NCBI GenBank assembly: GCA_021159845.1
Contig: JAGHDS010000238.1
Coordinates: forward strand, 1 to 31,154
Direction of reading: 5' to 3'
DNA from: Anaerolineae bacterium
GTDB taxonomy: Bacteria > Chloroflexota > Anaerolineae > DUEN01
Length of the DNA stretch: 31,154 bases
Below are positions 7,966 through 15,749 of the stretch, piece after piece. Every line of letters begins with the position of its first letter. Position 1 is the first letter of the stretch. Both the position numbers and the translations under genes were made by a program. The notes beneath the pieces were generated by a model. That model saw nothing but the letters and a program-made list of their open reading frames with translations. It did not search any database and had not been told where the DNA came from.

Positions 7966-9258
7966 TCAAACGCGGTCGAGGTCATAGATCACCAATCCCG
8001 ATGGGAGTTTGGGGTAGAAATACGTCGCTTTGGGCGGCGCGATCTGCCCGGCCTCTGCCACGGCCTGGAGCTGCCGCAGCTGCGTTGGCATGAGCAGGAA
8101 AGCGGCCTGATACCGGCCTGATCGTACCCCCGCGATCGCTGCCTGGGCGTTGGGCTCGAAATCGACGTAGGGGCGCTGTTTGTGGCTTTCCGGGCTGATC
8201 CCGAGGACAGGGCCAAGCACCAGCGTCTGCAATGCCGCCACGTCCATATCGGCCACGGCGGGGTGGTTTTCTTTTAGCAGCAGCCCCAGCGTTGCCGCGC
8301 GAGGGCGCAGGCGGAGCAGGTATCCTCCTGGCTTATCGGCCAGAACCAGACCGAAGACGCGATCCCTCCGGGCTGCGCAATACATCTCACCCAGCAGCTC
8401 GACCTCGGGCTCATGGTATGTGATGTCGAAATGCTGTGAGATAGCCTGCAACAGGCGGTCTGCGTCGATATCGGGGATGTCGTGCAGACAGCGATGCGTG
8501 GGGAGAATGACGAGGCCGGGATCCTCCATAGCTGTCGCGTAAATGAGGACGTAGTTGTATGATGCATCTGGCTTATCACCATTCCGCCCCAGGCATTGTC
8601 GCTGGTAGGCTAGCGCTGTCTCGTAGCGATGGTGACCATCGGCCACATATAGCGTGCGCGATGCGATCGCCGCGCGAGCGGCTTCGATAGCCTCTGGATC
8701 AGTGACAACCCACAGCCGGTGGATCACCTCTTGGTCGCTTGCGATGGCTACGGGCGTCTTCTGTCGAGCGGATAGCAGGGGAGTCAGCACCTTGCCCATA
8801 GGATCGCTGTACATCATGAAGACCGGGCTGAAGTGAGCCCGGGCGGCGGATAGCAGCGCCAGGCGGTCGGCCTTGGCGCGGGGAAACGTCTGCTCGTGTG
8901 GCAGAACACCCTCTCCCCACGGCACCAATCGCAATCGTCCGATCAATCCAATACGTGTGACCTGGCGACCACCGGCGACACGGAACCGCTGCTCCAGCAA
9001 GTAGAACGCAGGATCTGGTTCCTGTGTGAGTACACCTTCATCCTGCCACCGCCTGAACAACTCGGCTGCCCGCTGATAACGGCCCGCCCCTTTGCCAACG
9101 GGCAAATCGATGTGAACGATGTTGTGCGGATGAAGCTGTTCCAATTCCTTGCGCATCTCCGGCGAGATGACGTCGTATGGCGGAGCTATATGTGACGATA
9201 GATCCTCCATCGGTGGAACTGCAAAGCGCCACCCCCGTAGGGGGCGCAAGTCGACCAT
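7966..9258 (-). CDS. DUF1015 family protein (function not established)
   Basis: A 430-residue cytoplasmic protein recognised as DUF1015: N-terminal LRPLRGWRF and SHIAPPYDVIS blocks, the central LPHEQTF and AHFSPVFMMY, and the signature VADGHHRYETAL followed by the C-terminal SPESHKQRPYV-type region. The DGHHR motif resembles the nucleotide-binding motif of ParB/Srx-fold proteins, a fold that includes free-serine kinases such as archaeal SerK; I infer a possible role in serine metabolism, supported only by glyA being the next gene 43 bp downstream. Start MVDLRPL at 9258 has GGGAGGGACAGGA before it; the longer frame to 9312 adds 18 residues. It follows the HAD-like gene after a 173-bp gap that holds no clear promoter. 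Confidence 0.85.
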   Translation of the reverse strand: MVDLRPLRGWRFAVPPMEDLSSHIAPPYDVISPEMRKELEQLHPHNIVHIDLPVGKGAGRYQRAAELFRRWQDEGVLTQEPDPAFYLLEQRFRVAGGRQVTRIGLIGRLRLVPWGEGVLPHEQTFPRAKADRLALLSAARAHFSPVFMMYSDPMGKVLTPLLSARQKTPVAIASDQEVIHRLWVVTDPEAIEAARAAIASRTLYVADGHHRYETALAYQRQCLGRNGDKPDASYNYVLIYATAMEDPGLVILPTHRCLHDIPDIDADRLLQAISQHFDITYHEPEVELLGEMYCAARRDRVFGLVLADKPGGYLLRLRPRAATLGLLLKENHPAVADMDVAALQTLVLGPVLGISPESHKQRPYVDFEPNAQAAIAGVRSGRYQAAFLLMPTQLRQLQAVAEAGQIAPPKATYFYPKLPSGLVIYDLDRV

Positions 9259-9431
9259 TTTCCTGTCCCTCCCGGAACTCAGAGAATGCCCCACAGAATC
9301 ATCGACGCGCATTGCCGCGCGACGTTTTCTATCCTCCCCCCGACCTCACAAGGACGGGATGGGTGGAGGTGCAACTCACTTGTTACGCTATATCTTCTCT
9401 CGCGCTGGATACTCCGCTCGTGCTTTGCGAA

Positions 9432-10628
9432 CTATGGTAGCCACTCTTGAATCGGCTGGCCAACGATATGGGTTACAGTCCGATGCAATGGGTGGAATCC
9501 ATCCGCCTCCTGTTCTCGCGTCGGGACTGAGGCTTCGTCTGGCTTATCGGACAGCGCCAGCATAGTGATCCCACGCGATCGGAACCATTGGATCGCGGCC
9601 ATGACCTCCCCCGTCAGGCATATCTCCTCTCGCAGCCTGCGCTCCATCGGCACGTCGTCGGGTAAATGCCCCATGCGGGCGACGGTGGAGAGGTACTCCT
9701 GGCGCCGGAATGCCTTGAAGGGGGTCGGGTCACCACTCAGGAAGCGAGCATAAACGGCGCGATGTATATCGGTCAGACCCGGGTCACCCGAACGACACAA
9801 CTTGGCATCTGCCCACCGGATAAACTGGGCAAAATCGACCATATGTCCTTGTCGGATGTCCTCCTTCAGCTCCTCCAGGGTGCACAACCCTGCTCCGATG
9901 ATGAGGCAGACGTAAGCCAGATAGTCCTGATTATCTGCCGTGAAACTGTGATACTGAACCTGGTTCAGCTCTCGATACGCGGCCTGAAACACATCCCGGT
10001 TAAAGCGTGAGCCGAGCACATTGGCGACGATGCGCTCCACGCCTTCCATACGAGCTTCGTCGATGGGGGTTGAATTGCGGCCTCGCCCGCCCAGCGCCGT
10101 CTTGTCGATGTCCACCACGACGACGGTATCCTCATCCAGGCGTAGTTTTTGATCCTCGACGAGCCAGCGCAGCCATTCCGCGATGCCTCCCCACCGGTTG
10201 GATAGGGTGACGCCATCCTCGCGATGCTTGATCTCTGTAGGGGCATCCAACCGCTCCGTGGCGATGAACGCTCGGCCGGGCCAGCCCGACACCTCCTGCA
10301 GGTTGTGGAAAGCCGTGCTATCCAGGAGCGCCGTATCGCCCAGATATAGCAGTTGCCGGATTGGCCGTTGGGGCCATTCCAGATCGTGGGCCCGGCGCAA
10401 TAGCCAGGCAACAGCCTGCGCGTACGCTTGCTCATGTTTGCGCGGCAGTCGGCTGTCCGGCAAGCCCATCTCCTTCCAGGCCTTGCGTAGCGAGGGCAAG
10501 CGCGGATCCATAGGCTCCAGCCGTCGGTAGACGACCATATCGCCAAGGAATTCGGACAGTGTACCCCGGCCAAGCACCTCCAGTGCGGGGGTCTCCAGGA
10601 AGGCTTTAACTCTCGAATACTCAGTCAT
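9432..10628 (-). CDS. HAD-like protein of unknown function
   Basis: A 398-residue protein not assigned to a named family. It carries one clear haloacid-dehalogenase-type motif I, VVVVDIDKT (169-177; Asp173 and Asp175 as nucleophile and acid), and a later LALSDKPDE (357-365) that could supply a motif II serine and motif III lysine. Before motif I is a 165-residue region with LLYLGDTALLDSTAFHNL, whose role is unclear. Between the motifs is a long helical insert that could be a cap. A phosphatase or phosphotransferase is a reasonable guess, substrate unknown. It overlaps asd by four bases (ATGA) and so belongs to the lysC-hom-asd unit; the pathway has no thrB, thrC or metA in view, so a role near homoserine or serine phosphate chemistry is conceivable but unproven. 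Confidence 0.75.
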   Translation of the reverse strand: MTEYSRVKAFLETPALEVLGRGTLSEFLGDMVVYRRLEPMDPRLPSLRKAWKEMGLPDSRLPRKHEQAYAQAVAWLLRRAHDLEWPQRPIRQLLYLGDTALLDSTAFHNLQEVSGWPGRAFIATERLDAPTEIKHREDGVTLSNRWGGIAEWLRWLVEDQKLRLDEDTVVVVDIDKTALGGRGRNSTPIDEARMEGVERIVANVLGSRFNRDVFQAAYRELNQVQYHSFTADNQDYLAYVCLIIGAGLCTLEELKEDIRQGHMVDFAQFIRWADAKLCRSGDPGLTDIHRAVYARFLSGDPTPFKAFRRQEYLSTVARMGHLPDDVPMERRLREEICLTGEVMAAIQWFRSRGITMLALSDKPDEASVPTREQEADGFHPLHRTVTHIVGQPIQEWLP

Positions 10629-11713
10629 GCGCCTTTGCTCTCTCCCGACAGAGTATGAGATCCTATGAACCCCTGGGCTACCAGCAGCTCGGCATTCAAA
10701 AGGGCACCGCCGGCGGCCCCTCGGATCGTGTTATGGCCCATCACGACGAATTTCCAATCCAATAGCGGGCAAGGACGTACCCGCCCCACAATGGTCGCCA
10801 TTCCGGGGACGTTCCCGGCCAGGCGGTCCAGCCTGGGCTGTGGCCGATTGGCCTCTTCTCGAACCAGGATAGGCGGTTGAGGCGCATGGGGAAGGTTCAG
10901 TTCCTGAGGCACTCCCCGGAATGATCGCAATACATCCACGATCTCCTCTCGGCTGGCTGGCCTACGCAGGGACACAGACACGGACTCCGTGTGGCCATTG
11001 CGCACGGCCACGCGGTTGCACTGGGCGCTTATGGTGATGTCGGCCATCTCCACATGGTCCCCGGCCAGGTGGCCCAGCAACTTAAGGGGTTCCCGCTCGA
11101 CCTTTTCCTCTTCGCCTTCGATGTAGGGGATCACATTGTCCAGGATGTCCATAGAGGAGACGCCCGGGTATCCCGCCCCCGAGATGGCCTGCATACTGAC
11201 AATGAACACCTTCTCCAGCCCGAAGGCGTCGTGGATTGGCTTCAGCGCGCTGACCAGATGTGTGGTGGTGCAGTTCGGGTTGGTGACGATGAAACCGCTC
11301 CAGCCGCGTCGGTGGCGTTGGACGTCGATCAGGGCTGTGTGATCTGGGTTCACCTCCGGAATGAGTAGAGGAATGTCCGGCTCCATCCGGTACGCGGAGG
11401 CGTTGGAGCAGACGGCATAGCCTGCCTTGGCAAGTGCCGGCTCGATCTCTCTAGCGATGTCGCTGGGCAGTGCTGAGAACAGGAGATCGCACTCCAGGCC
11501 GGGGGCGATCTGCTCCAACACCATATCTCGCACAGTCTCCGGCATGTCGCCGCGCAGGATCCAATGGCACGCGTCCGCGTAGCGTTTCCCGGCCGACCGT
11601 CCCGAGGCGGCCAACACGGCCAGTTCGAACCAGGGATGCCCATCCAGCAACTGTACGAAGCGCTGCCCCACAGCGCCTGTGGCTCCCAAAACCCCGACGC
11701 GAATCCTCTCCAT
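10625..11713 (-). CDS. asd: Aspartate-semialdehyde dehydrogenase, archaeal/fungal-type subfamily
   Basis: Reduces aspartyl phosphate to aspartate semialdehyde, the branch point to lysine and homoserine. Features: NADP-binding GATGAVGQRF at the N terminus, the catalytic cysteine in NPNCTTT (Cys148 from this start), VSMQAISGAGYPGV, and the family C-terminal region with RVAVRNGHTESV. About 362 residues, the length of the archaeal/fungal-like group rather than the shorter E. coli-like one. Start MERIRVGVLG at 11713 has GAGGAAAAGGGG in front; an alternative ATG at 11734 overlaps the hom stop (ATGA) and adds seven residues, so coupling from hom is also possible. Overlaps the HAD-like gene downstream. 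Confidence 0.94.
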   Translation of the reverse strand: MERIRVGVLGATGAVGQRFVQLLDGHPWFELAVLAASGRSAGKRYADACHWILRGDMPETVRDMVLEQIAPGLECDLLFSALPSDIAREIEPALAKAGYAVCSNASAYRMEPDIPLLIPEVNPDHTALIDVQRHRRGWSGFIVTNPNCTTTHLVSALKPIHDAFGLEKVFIVSMQAISGAGYPGVSSMDILDNVIPYIEGEEEKVEREPLKLLGHLAGDHVEMADITISAQCNRVAVRNGHTESVSVSLRRPASREEIVDVLRSFRGVPQELNLPHAPQPPILVREEANRPQPRLDRLAGNVPGMATIVGRVRPCPLLDWKFVVMGHNTIRGAAGGALLNAELLVAQGFIGSHTLSGESKGA

Positions 11714-11730
11714 CCCCCTTTTCCTCACGC

Positions 11731-12810
11731 TCATACCATGCTCAATGCCAGCTCTACGATGTCGGCCAGCACGCCTGCGGCCGTGGCGTTCACTCCGGCG
11801 CCGCGCCCTTGCAGCACCAACGGGTGTGGATTATACCAGCGGGTGTGAAACTCGGCCAGATTATCACTACCGCGTAACCGCCCCAGGGGGCTTTCTGCAG
11901 GGACGGCCCTCAGCCCGACCTCGCACCGCCCCTCGGCAATCTCTGCGACGTAACGTAGGACCTTGCCCTCCTTCTCCGCCGCGGCTGCTCGGCTCGCGAT
12001 CTCCCGATCAAGGGAGCTCAGATTGGTCAGGAACTCACTCACTGGCGTATTCGCCAGGGATACCGGGTACAACGACTCGACCGCGACATCACTCAGATCT
12101 AGCTCCCATCCCAGCATCCGGGCCAGGATCAGCGCCTTGCGAGCTACATCTATACCCCCAAGGTCATCGCGGGGATCAGGCTCTGTATACCCCATGCGGT
12201 GTGCCCGGGATACTGCCTCCGAAAACGGCCGGCCCGACTGCACCTCCGTCATCAAATATCCCAAGGTGCCGGAGAACGACCCGACGACACGTCGGATCTC
12301 GTCGCCGCTACGGATGAGCATCGCCATCGTGGCCACGATGGGGGTCCCCGCGCCGACAGTTGCCTCATGGCGTATGCGGCCTGAAGCCGTCAACCGTCGG
12401 AAGAGATCTAGCGACCCCGTCAGCGGCTTTTTGTTGGCCAGCACAACCCCATACCCACGCTCAAGGGCCACTTCTAGAGCAGGAATGATCGCCTCACTGG
12501 CCGTGCAATCCACAACAATGGCTTCCTCAACGCCAACCATGTCCACAACCGATCGAGCGTCCGGGATTTCACGCCCTGTCGGCGTCCTCACGAGGGGAAG
12601 TCCGCCAGCCTTGGCCTGCTCGATCTCGCTCAACTCCTTATCACCCAAGCCAGAGGGGGCTACCACGGCGCCGCTGCTATCCACGACAGCTACCACTCGC
12701 AAGAACAAGCCGAACCGGTCGGCGTGCAGGCGACGGCTGGCTATGATCTGACGGAGCAATGCCCGGCCGACCCCTCCCACGCCGAAGATGATAAGTGGCA
12801 CATCACGCAT
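11731..12810 (-). CDS. hom: Homoserine dehydrogenase
   Basis: Reduces aspartate semialdehyde to homoserine, the precursor of threonine and methionine. About 359 residues: Rossmann motif IIFGVGGVGRAL at the N terminus, VVLANKKPLTG, the catalytic-domain blocks EATVGAGTPIVATM and GSFSGTLGYLM, and MGYTEPDPRDDLGGIDVARKA, all family hallmarks. It lacks the C-terminal ACT domain of the longer bacterial form, so allosteric threonine control may be absent. Start MRDVPLI at 12810 fits the family; AGAGGA lies 12 bases before it. An open frame to 12900 would add 30 residues encoded by a terminator-like hairpin and is not believed. Separated from lysC by 159 bp. Confidence 0.94.
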   Translation of the reverse strand: MRDVPLIIFGVGGVGRALLRQIIASRRLHADRFGLFLRVVAVVDSSGAVVAPSGLGDKELSEIEQAKAGGLPLVRTPTGREIPDARSVVDMVGVEEAIVVDCTASEAIIPALEVALERGYGVVLANKKPLTGSLDLFRRLTASGRIRHEATVGAGTPIVATMAMLIRSGDEIRRVVGSFSGTLGYLMTEVQSGRPFSEAVSRAHRMGYTEPDPRDDLGGIDVARKALILARMLGWELDLSDVAVESLYPVSLANTPVSEFLTNLSSLDREIASRAAAAEKEGKVLRYVAEIAEGRCEVGLRAVPAESPLGRLRGSDNLAEFHTRWYNPHPLVLQGRGAGVNATAAGVLADIVELALSMV

Positions 12811-12838
12811 CGTGGTATCCAGTCCTCTTTCTGTCATG

Positions 12839-12885
12839 AAAAAGGGGAACTGCAGGGCTTTCTCAAGTCTCCCCAGTTCCCCTTT
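12839..12885 (-). terminator. Terminator-like hairpin between lysC and hom
   Basis: AAAGGGGAACTG (12885-12874) pairs perfectly with CAGTTCCCCTTT (12852-12841), with an inner GGG/CCC pairing in the 21-base loop, followed by TTC giving a run of five T. It lies 29 bp before the hom start inside the presumed operon, so it may be a partial terminator or a controlled attenuator rather than the operon end. Confidence 0.65.
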
Positions 12886-12969
12886 GAGCAACGCCATCAC
12901 TAGCTAGCCACGAGACCGACTCAATATCACATTGTGGCCCTTTACCAGGGGCACATGATACCTGCCTCC

Positions 12970-14376
12970 CTATCCCTTGTCAAGTTCGAAGGCAGCGTGG
13001 ATGCGACGCACCGCCTCGTCGCCGTCTCCCTGGGCTGCCACCAGGGAGATGTTGGCCTCTGACGCTCCCTGAGCGATGGCGATCACGTTGATACCCGCCT
13101 CGCCCAGAGCGCCGAAAACCTTGGCCGCGATCCCAGGGGTCCCCTTCATGGCGGACCCCACGACGGCGACGATTACAATCCCGTCCTGTCCCTGGATGGA
13201 GTCGATGTGCTGACGTTCCAGTTCGTGGGAAAGCGCTTCGTGGAGCGCGTTCAGGACACGCGGTGCGTCGGCCTTTGGTATAACAAAGCAAATATTCTGC
13301 TCCGACGAGGATTGAGAGATCATCAGGACGTTGGCCCCCACGCTGGCTACGGCCTGAAACGTCCTGGCAGCGATGCCGGGAACGCCGATCATGCCGCGTC
13401 CTTCGACGGTGATCATGGTCAGGTCTTTGATCGCTGTGATCGCTTTGACGGACCCCCCTTGGTTGTCCGTCTGACGCACGATGCGGGTGCCTGGGTGATC
13501 GGGGTTGAAGGTGTTCAGCACGTGGATGGGGATGTCCTTCTCGATGGCGGGTAGGATAGTCTTGGGATGCAAAACCTTGGCACCAAAGTAGGCCAGCTCA
13601 GCTGCCTCGGTGTACGAGAGCTGTGGCAGCGTGCGCGCTTCGGGGACGATGCGCGGGTCGGCCGTGAACACGCCGTCGACATCTGTCCATATCTCCACAC
13701 GATCGGCATCCAGGCAGGAGCCGATGATGGCCGCTGAGTAGTCGGAGCCACCGCGTCCCAGCGTGGTCGCGATACCATCCTGCGTGGCTCCGACGAAGCC
13801 GGTCACAACGGGCACAATTCCACCCTCGATCAGGGGGAGAAGCCGGGCGCGCACTCGTTCTCGTGTGATGTCCATCAGTGGGTTGGCGCTGCCGAAGTGA
13901 TCGTCCGTGACGATGATCTCACCAGCGTCTACAGCTTCCGCTGGGATGTTGCGAGTGCGTAGTACGGCTGCCAGCAAGGGGGCGGACAACCGCTCACCGA
14001 GGCCGGACACGACATCCAACCCGCGCTTAGTCAGCTCACCCAGGATGGCGATGCTTTGGCACAATCGCTCAAACATCACCAAACGCTCTTCAAATAGACG
14101 GCCCAGGGCCGCTCGAGCCACACCATCGGAGATGAGTTGTCCGGCCACGACTTGGTGTTTTACCAACAGCTCTGTGCGCACATCGCGATACTTTTGCTCG
14201 TCACCAGCGGCGGCTGCTCGAGCCGCGGCGATGAGCGCGTTGGTCACGCCGCTCATCGCTGAGGTCACGACGACCGTTTGGGGGTCCTCCGCTATTGTGC
14301 GTTCCACGATGCTGGCTACCTGAGCGAACGCTTCGGCATGACCTACTGAGGTGCCGCCGAATTTCAAGACTCGCAT
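12970..14376 (-). CDS. lysC: Aspartokinase, monofunctional with two ACT domains
   Basis: Phosphorylates aspartate, the first step to lysine, threonine and methionine. The 468-residue protein starts with the kinase motif KFGGTSVG (5-12), has TTLGRGGSDYSAA and IWTDVDGVFTADPR in the catalytic domain, then two C-terminal ACT domains (about 315-390 and 395-465) with GVPGIAARTF and GTPGIAAKVF repeats and the ligand-site SQSSSEQNI. This matches the ThrA-N-like aspartokinases, usually feedback-inhibited by threonine or lysine. AGGAGG lies five bases before ATG 14376. First gene after the SAM riboswitch and its terminators, so its expression should fall when S-adenosylmethionine is high. Confidence 0.96.
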   Translation of the reverse strand: MRVLKFGGTSVGHAEAFAQVASIVERTIAEDPQTVVVTSAMSGVTNALIAAARAAAAGDEQKYRDVRTELLVKHQVVAGQLISDGVARAALGRLFEERLVMFERLCQSIAILGELTKRGLDVVSGLGERLSAPLLAAVLRTRNIPAEAVDAGEIIVTDDHFGSANPLMDITRERVRARLLPLIEGGIVPVVTGFVGATQDGIATTLGRGGSDYSAAIIGSCLDADRVEIWTDVDGVFTADPRIVPEARTLPQLSYTEAAELAYFGAKVLHPKTILPAIEKDIPIHVLNTFNPDHPGTRIVRQTDNQGGSVKAITAIKDLTMITVEGRGMIGVPGIAARTFQAVASVGANVLMISQSSSEQNICFVIPKADAPRVLNALHEALSHELERQHIDSIQGQDGIVIVAVVGSAMKGTPGIAAKVFGALGEAGINVIAIAQGASEANISLVAAQGDGDEAVRRIHAAFELDKG

Positions 14377-14402
14377 ACGGCCTCCTGATTCGTCTCCCCT
14401 GG

Positions 14403-14431
14403 GGGGAGCTGAGCATCATGGCCAGCTCCCC
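14403..14431 (-). other. Hairpin just upstream of the lysC ribosome binding site
   Basis: GGGGAGCT...AGCTCCCC with a further GC pair inside, about 26 bases before the lysC start. There is no T-run. It does not cover the AGGAGG itself; it may shield the 5' end of the mRNA or be part of the expression platform. Confidence 0.5.
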
Positions 14432-14440
14432 ATGTCGATA

Positions 14441-14467
14441 ACAAAAAACCCCTCGGAAATTGAGGGG
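14441..14467 (-). terminator. Second terminator of the SAM riboswitch platform
   Basis: CCCCTC / GAGGGG stem with a 7-base loop, followed by TTTTTTGT. It stands 13 bases after the T-run of the first terminator, making a tandem pair. Confidence 0.8.
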
Positions 14468-14481
14468 CTCCGTCGAGATAT

Positions 14482-14512
14482 AAAAAGCCCCCTCTCGAAG
14501 ACGATAGGGGGC
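14482..14512 (-). terminator. First terminator of the SAM riboswitch platform
   Basis: GCCCCCT / AGGGGGC stem, extended by TC/GA around a small loop, followed by TTTTTATA. It begins 14 bases after the riboswitch P1 helix, the usual place for a SAM-I expression platform. Confidence 0.88.
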
Positions 14513-14525
14513 GTCATTGCGCAGC

Positions 14526-14661
<136 letters not shown>

Positions 14662-14689
14662 CAGCAAGTACTATTCAATTGTTAATAAA

Positions 14690-14718
14690 AGTATATCCTG
14701 AAAGTGATGCCTTGTCAA
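14690..14718 (-). promoter_or_regulatory. Sigma-70 promoter of the lysC operon
   Basis: TTGACA (14718-14713), 17-base spacer, TATACT (14695-14690). Predicted start near 14683, about 24 bases before the riboswitch P1 helix. Confidence 0.9.
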
Positions 14719-14729
14719 ATCCTGCGCTT

Positions 14730-14864
14730 GCGGTGATTACCCACATCTCACCGCGGGGTCGCAGAGAGCGCTGAGGAGGAAGGAAAATAAAGGGGGTTCC
14801 TCTGCGTCCTCGGCGTCTCTGCGGTGGAGAAAGGCATGTTAAGCATATTATGGGTAATCACCGC
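14730..14864. mobile_element. MITE-like inverted-repeat element, 135 bp
   Basis: Terminal inverted repeats GCGGTGATTACCCA (14730-14743) and TGGGTAATCACCGC (14851-14864) are perfect over 14 bp. Inside them a second long stem pairs CTCACCGC and CGCAGAGAGCGCTGAGGA with CCTCGGCGTCTCTGCG and GCGGTGGAG, so almost the whole element folds on itself. It codes for nothing. It lies 12 bp upstream of the lysC promoter -35 box. A non-autonomous transposable element or a dispersed palindromic repeat fits; no target-site duplication is certain. Confidence 0.7.
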
Positions 14865-14884
14865 TTACAAGTCAGGGTAGCCGT

Positions 14885-14902
14885 TCACCGTTGGGGTAAG
14901 AG
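14885..14902. repeat. 18-base repeat, copy 2
   Basis: TCACCGTTGGGGTAAGAG, one base different from 6348-6365, in the same orientation. Confidence 0.5.
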
Positions 14903-15002
14903 GAATCAACTACACCATGTTCTTATATATTATATTGAGCCTCACAGAGTTGCGTGTCCCACAACCAAACGGCCTGACAGCTCGCTGACTTCCCCCTACA
15001 GT

Positions 15003-15140
15003 CCCCTGCCCCGATCTGCTCCGCCGGGGCAGGGGGCCGAGGAGCGCTTGACGAACACAGCAAGGTGCCGTGCAGACATCGAGGGCCTTTGTCTCCCGCA
15101 AGTTGCTTCACGGCACCTTCTCCTGACCTCGCGACAGGAG
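15003..15140. repeat. Cluster of three inverted repeats in noncoding DNA
   Basis: Three consecutive stems: CCCCTGCCCC/GGGGCAGGGG (15003-15012 with 15026-15035), AAGGTGCCGTG/CACGGCACCTT (15062-15072 with 15109-15119) and CTCCTG/CAGGAG (15120-15125 with 15135-15140). The middle one is perfect over 11 bp with a 36-base loop. No T-runs follow, and ORFs here have no ribosome binding sites or recognisable products. It could be a structured RNA, remnants of small mobile elements, or a protein-binding region. Confidence 0.45.
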
Positions 15141-15285
15141 GTGTTGGCTGTCGTGGGTGAGGGTGCGGCTTCCGGCCCGGATGCATTTAAGGGACAGCGA
15201 TGACTACGGTGTGTATGTGAGGTGCAATGCCCAGGATTCCTGCATCGAAGTGCTGAGAATCGTTGAATTGAGAGGATATTGGGGG

Positions 15286-15314
15286 TGGTCAGCGGGCCAA
15301 TTTTGTGGTATTCT
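15286..15314 (+). promoter_or_regulatory. Possible promoter for the sugar ABC operon
   Basis: TGGTCA, 17 bases, then TATTCT with an extended -10 TG one base before it. It would leave a 5' untranslated region of over 400 bases. It is the best candidate seen upstream of the binding-protein gene but not a strong one. Confidence 0.3.
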
Positions 15315-15749
15315 AAGAATAGAGATGGTAGCCGTCGATTTGCCATCTTGGAGTCCGTCCCGCTCATGTTGCTGGGTGTTGCGCCCGGCTATGACGAAGC
15401 TCACCCAGAGCTCCATCGAGCTTATCCACAGCTAAGACCATCCTGCTAATAGGACACTTACATGGTTTCCGTACAGACATCGCGTGCGCAGCATTTGGCC
15501 TTCGATTTCACTTGTCCACTTGGCGCGTGGCGGAAGCCAGTATCGGATAAGGTTTTCCTGCCCTGTGGGATGCCCCAACGCTGATCTGATGGGAATCTTG
15601 TGCTGGTGGGAGCGTTCGACTACCCCATGCGGACAGGTAAACGTCGTGTCTAAAGGAGGGGAGAGTAGAAAGGAGGTGTGCCGTTACTCATCCAGAATTT
15701 GGAGGATTGTCTCTCTTGTTTTTCATCAGTCAAGGTTAAGGAGGCAACC
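15315..15749. other. Noncoding stretch before the ABC operon
   Basis: No recognisable gene or RNA. It has a CTGGGTG/CACCCAG stem near 15372-15407, a single TTATCCACA (15422-15430, a lone DnaA-box match), and a GTG with AAGGAGG at 15678 in frame with the binding protein; the signal peptide favours the later ATG at 15750. Confidence 0.4.

Noticed and set aside
11963..12751. 262-codon plus-strand ORF opposite hom
   Set aside because: Ser/Arg/Pro-rich low-complexity translation antisense to a clear gene; a shadow frame.
11731..12900. Longer homoserine dehydrogenase starting at 12900
   Set aside because: The extra 30 residues are encoded by a perfect terminator-like hairpin and do not resemble the family N terminus.
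14996..15367. Possible minus-strand gene (123 codons)
   Set aside because: The frame crosses the inverted-repeat cluster and has no start signal or similarity I recognise.
15422..15430. DnaA box TTATCCACA, possible origin
   Set aside because: A single match, with no clustered boxes, AT-rich unwinding region or dnaA/dnaN nearby.
15157..15435. Possible small gene (92 codons, plus strand)
   Set aside because: No ribosome binding site or recognisable product, and it overlaps structured repeat DNA; probably chance.
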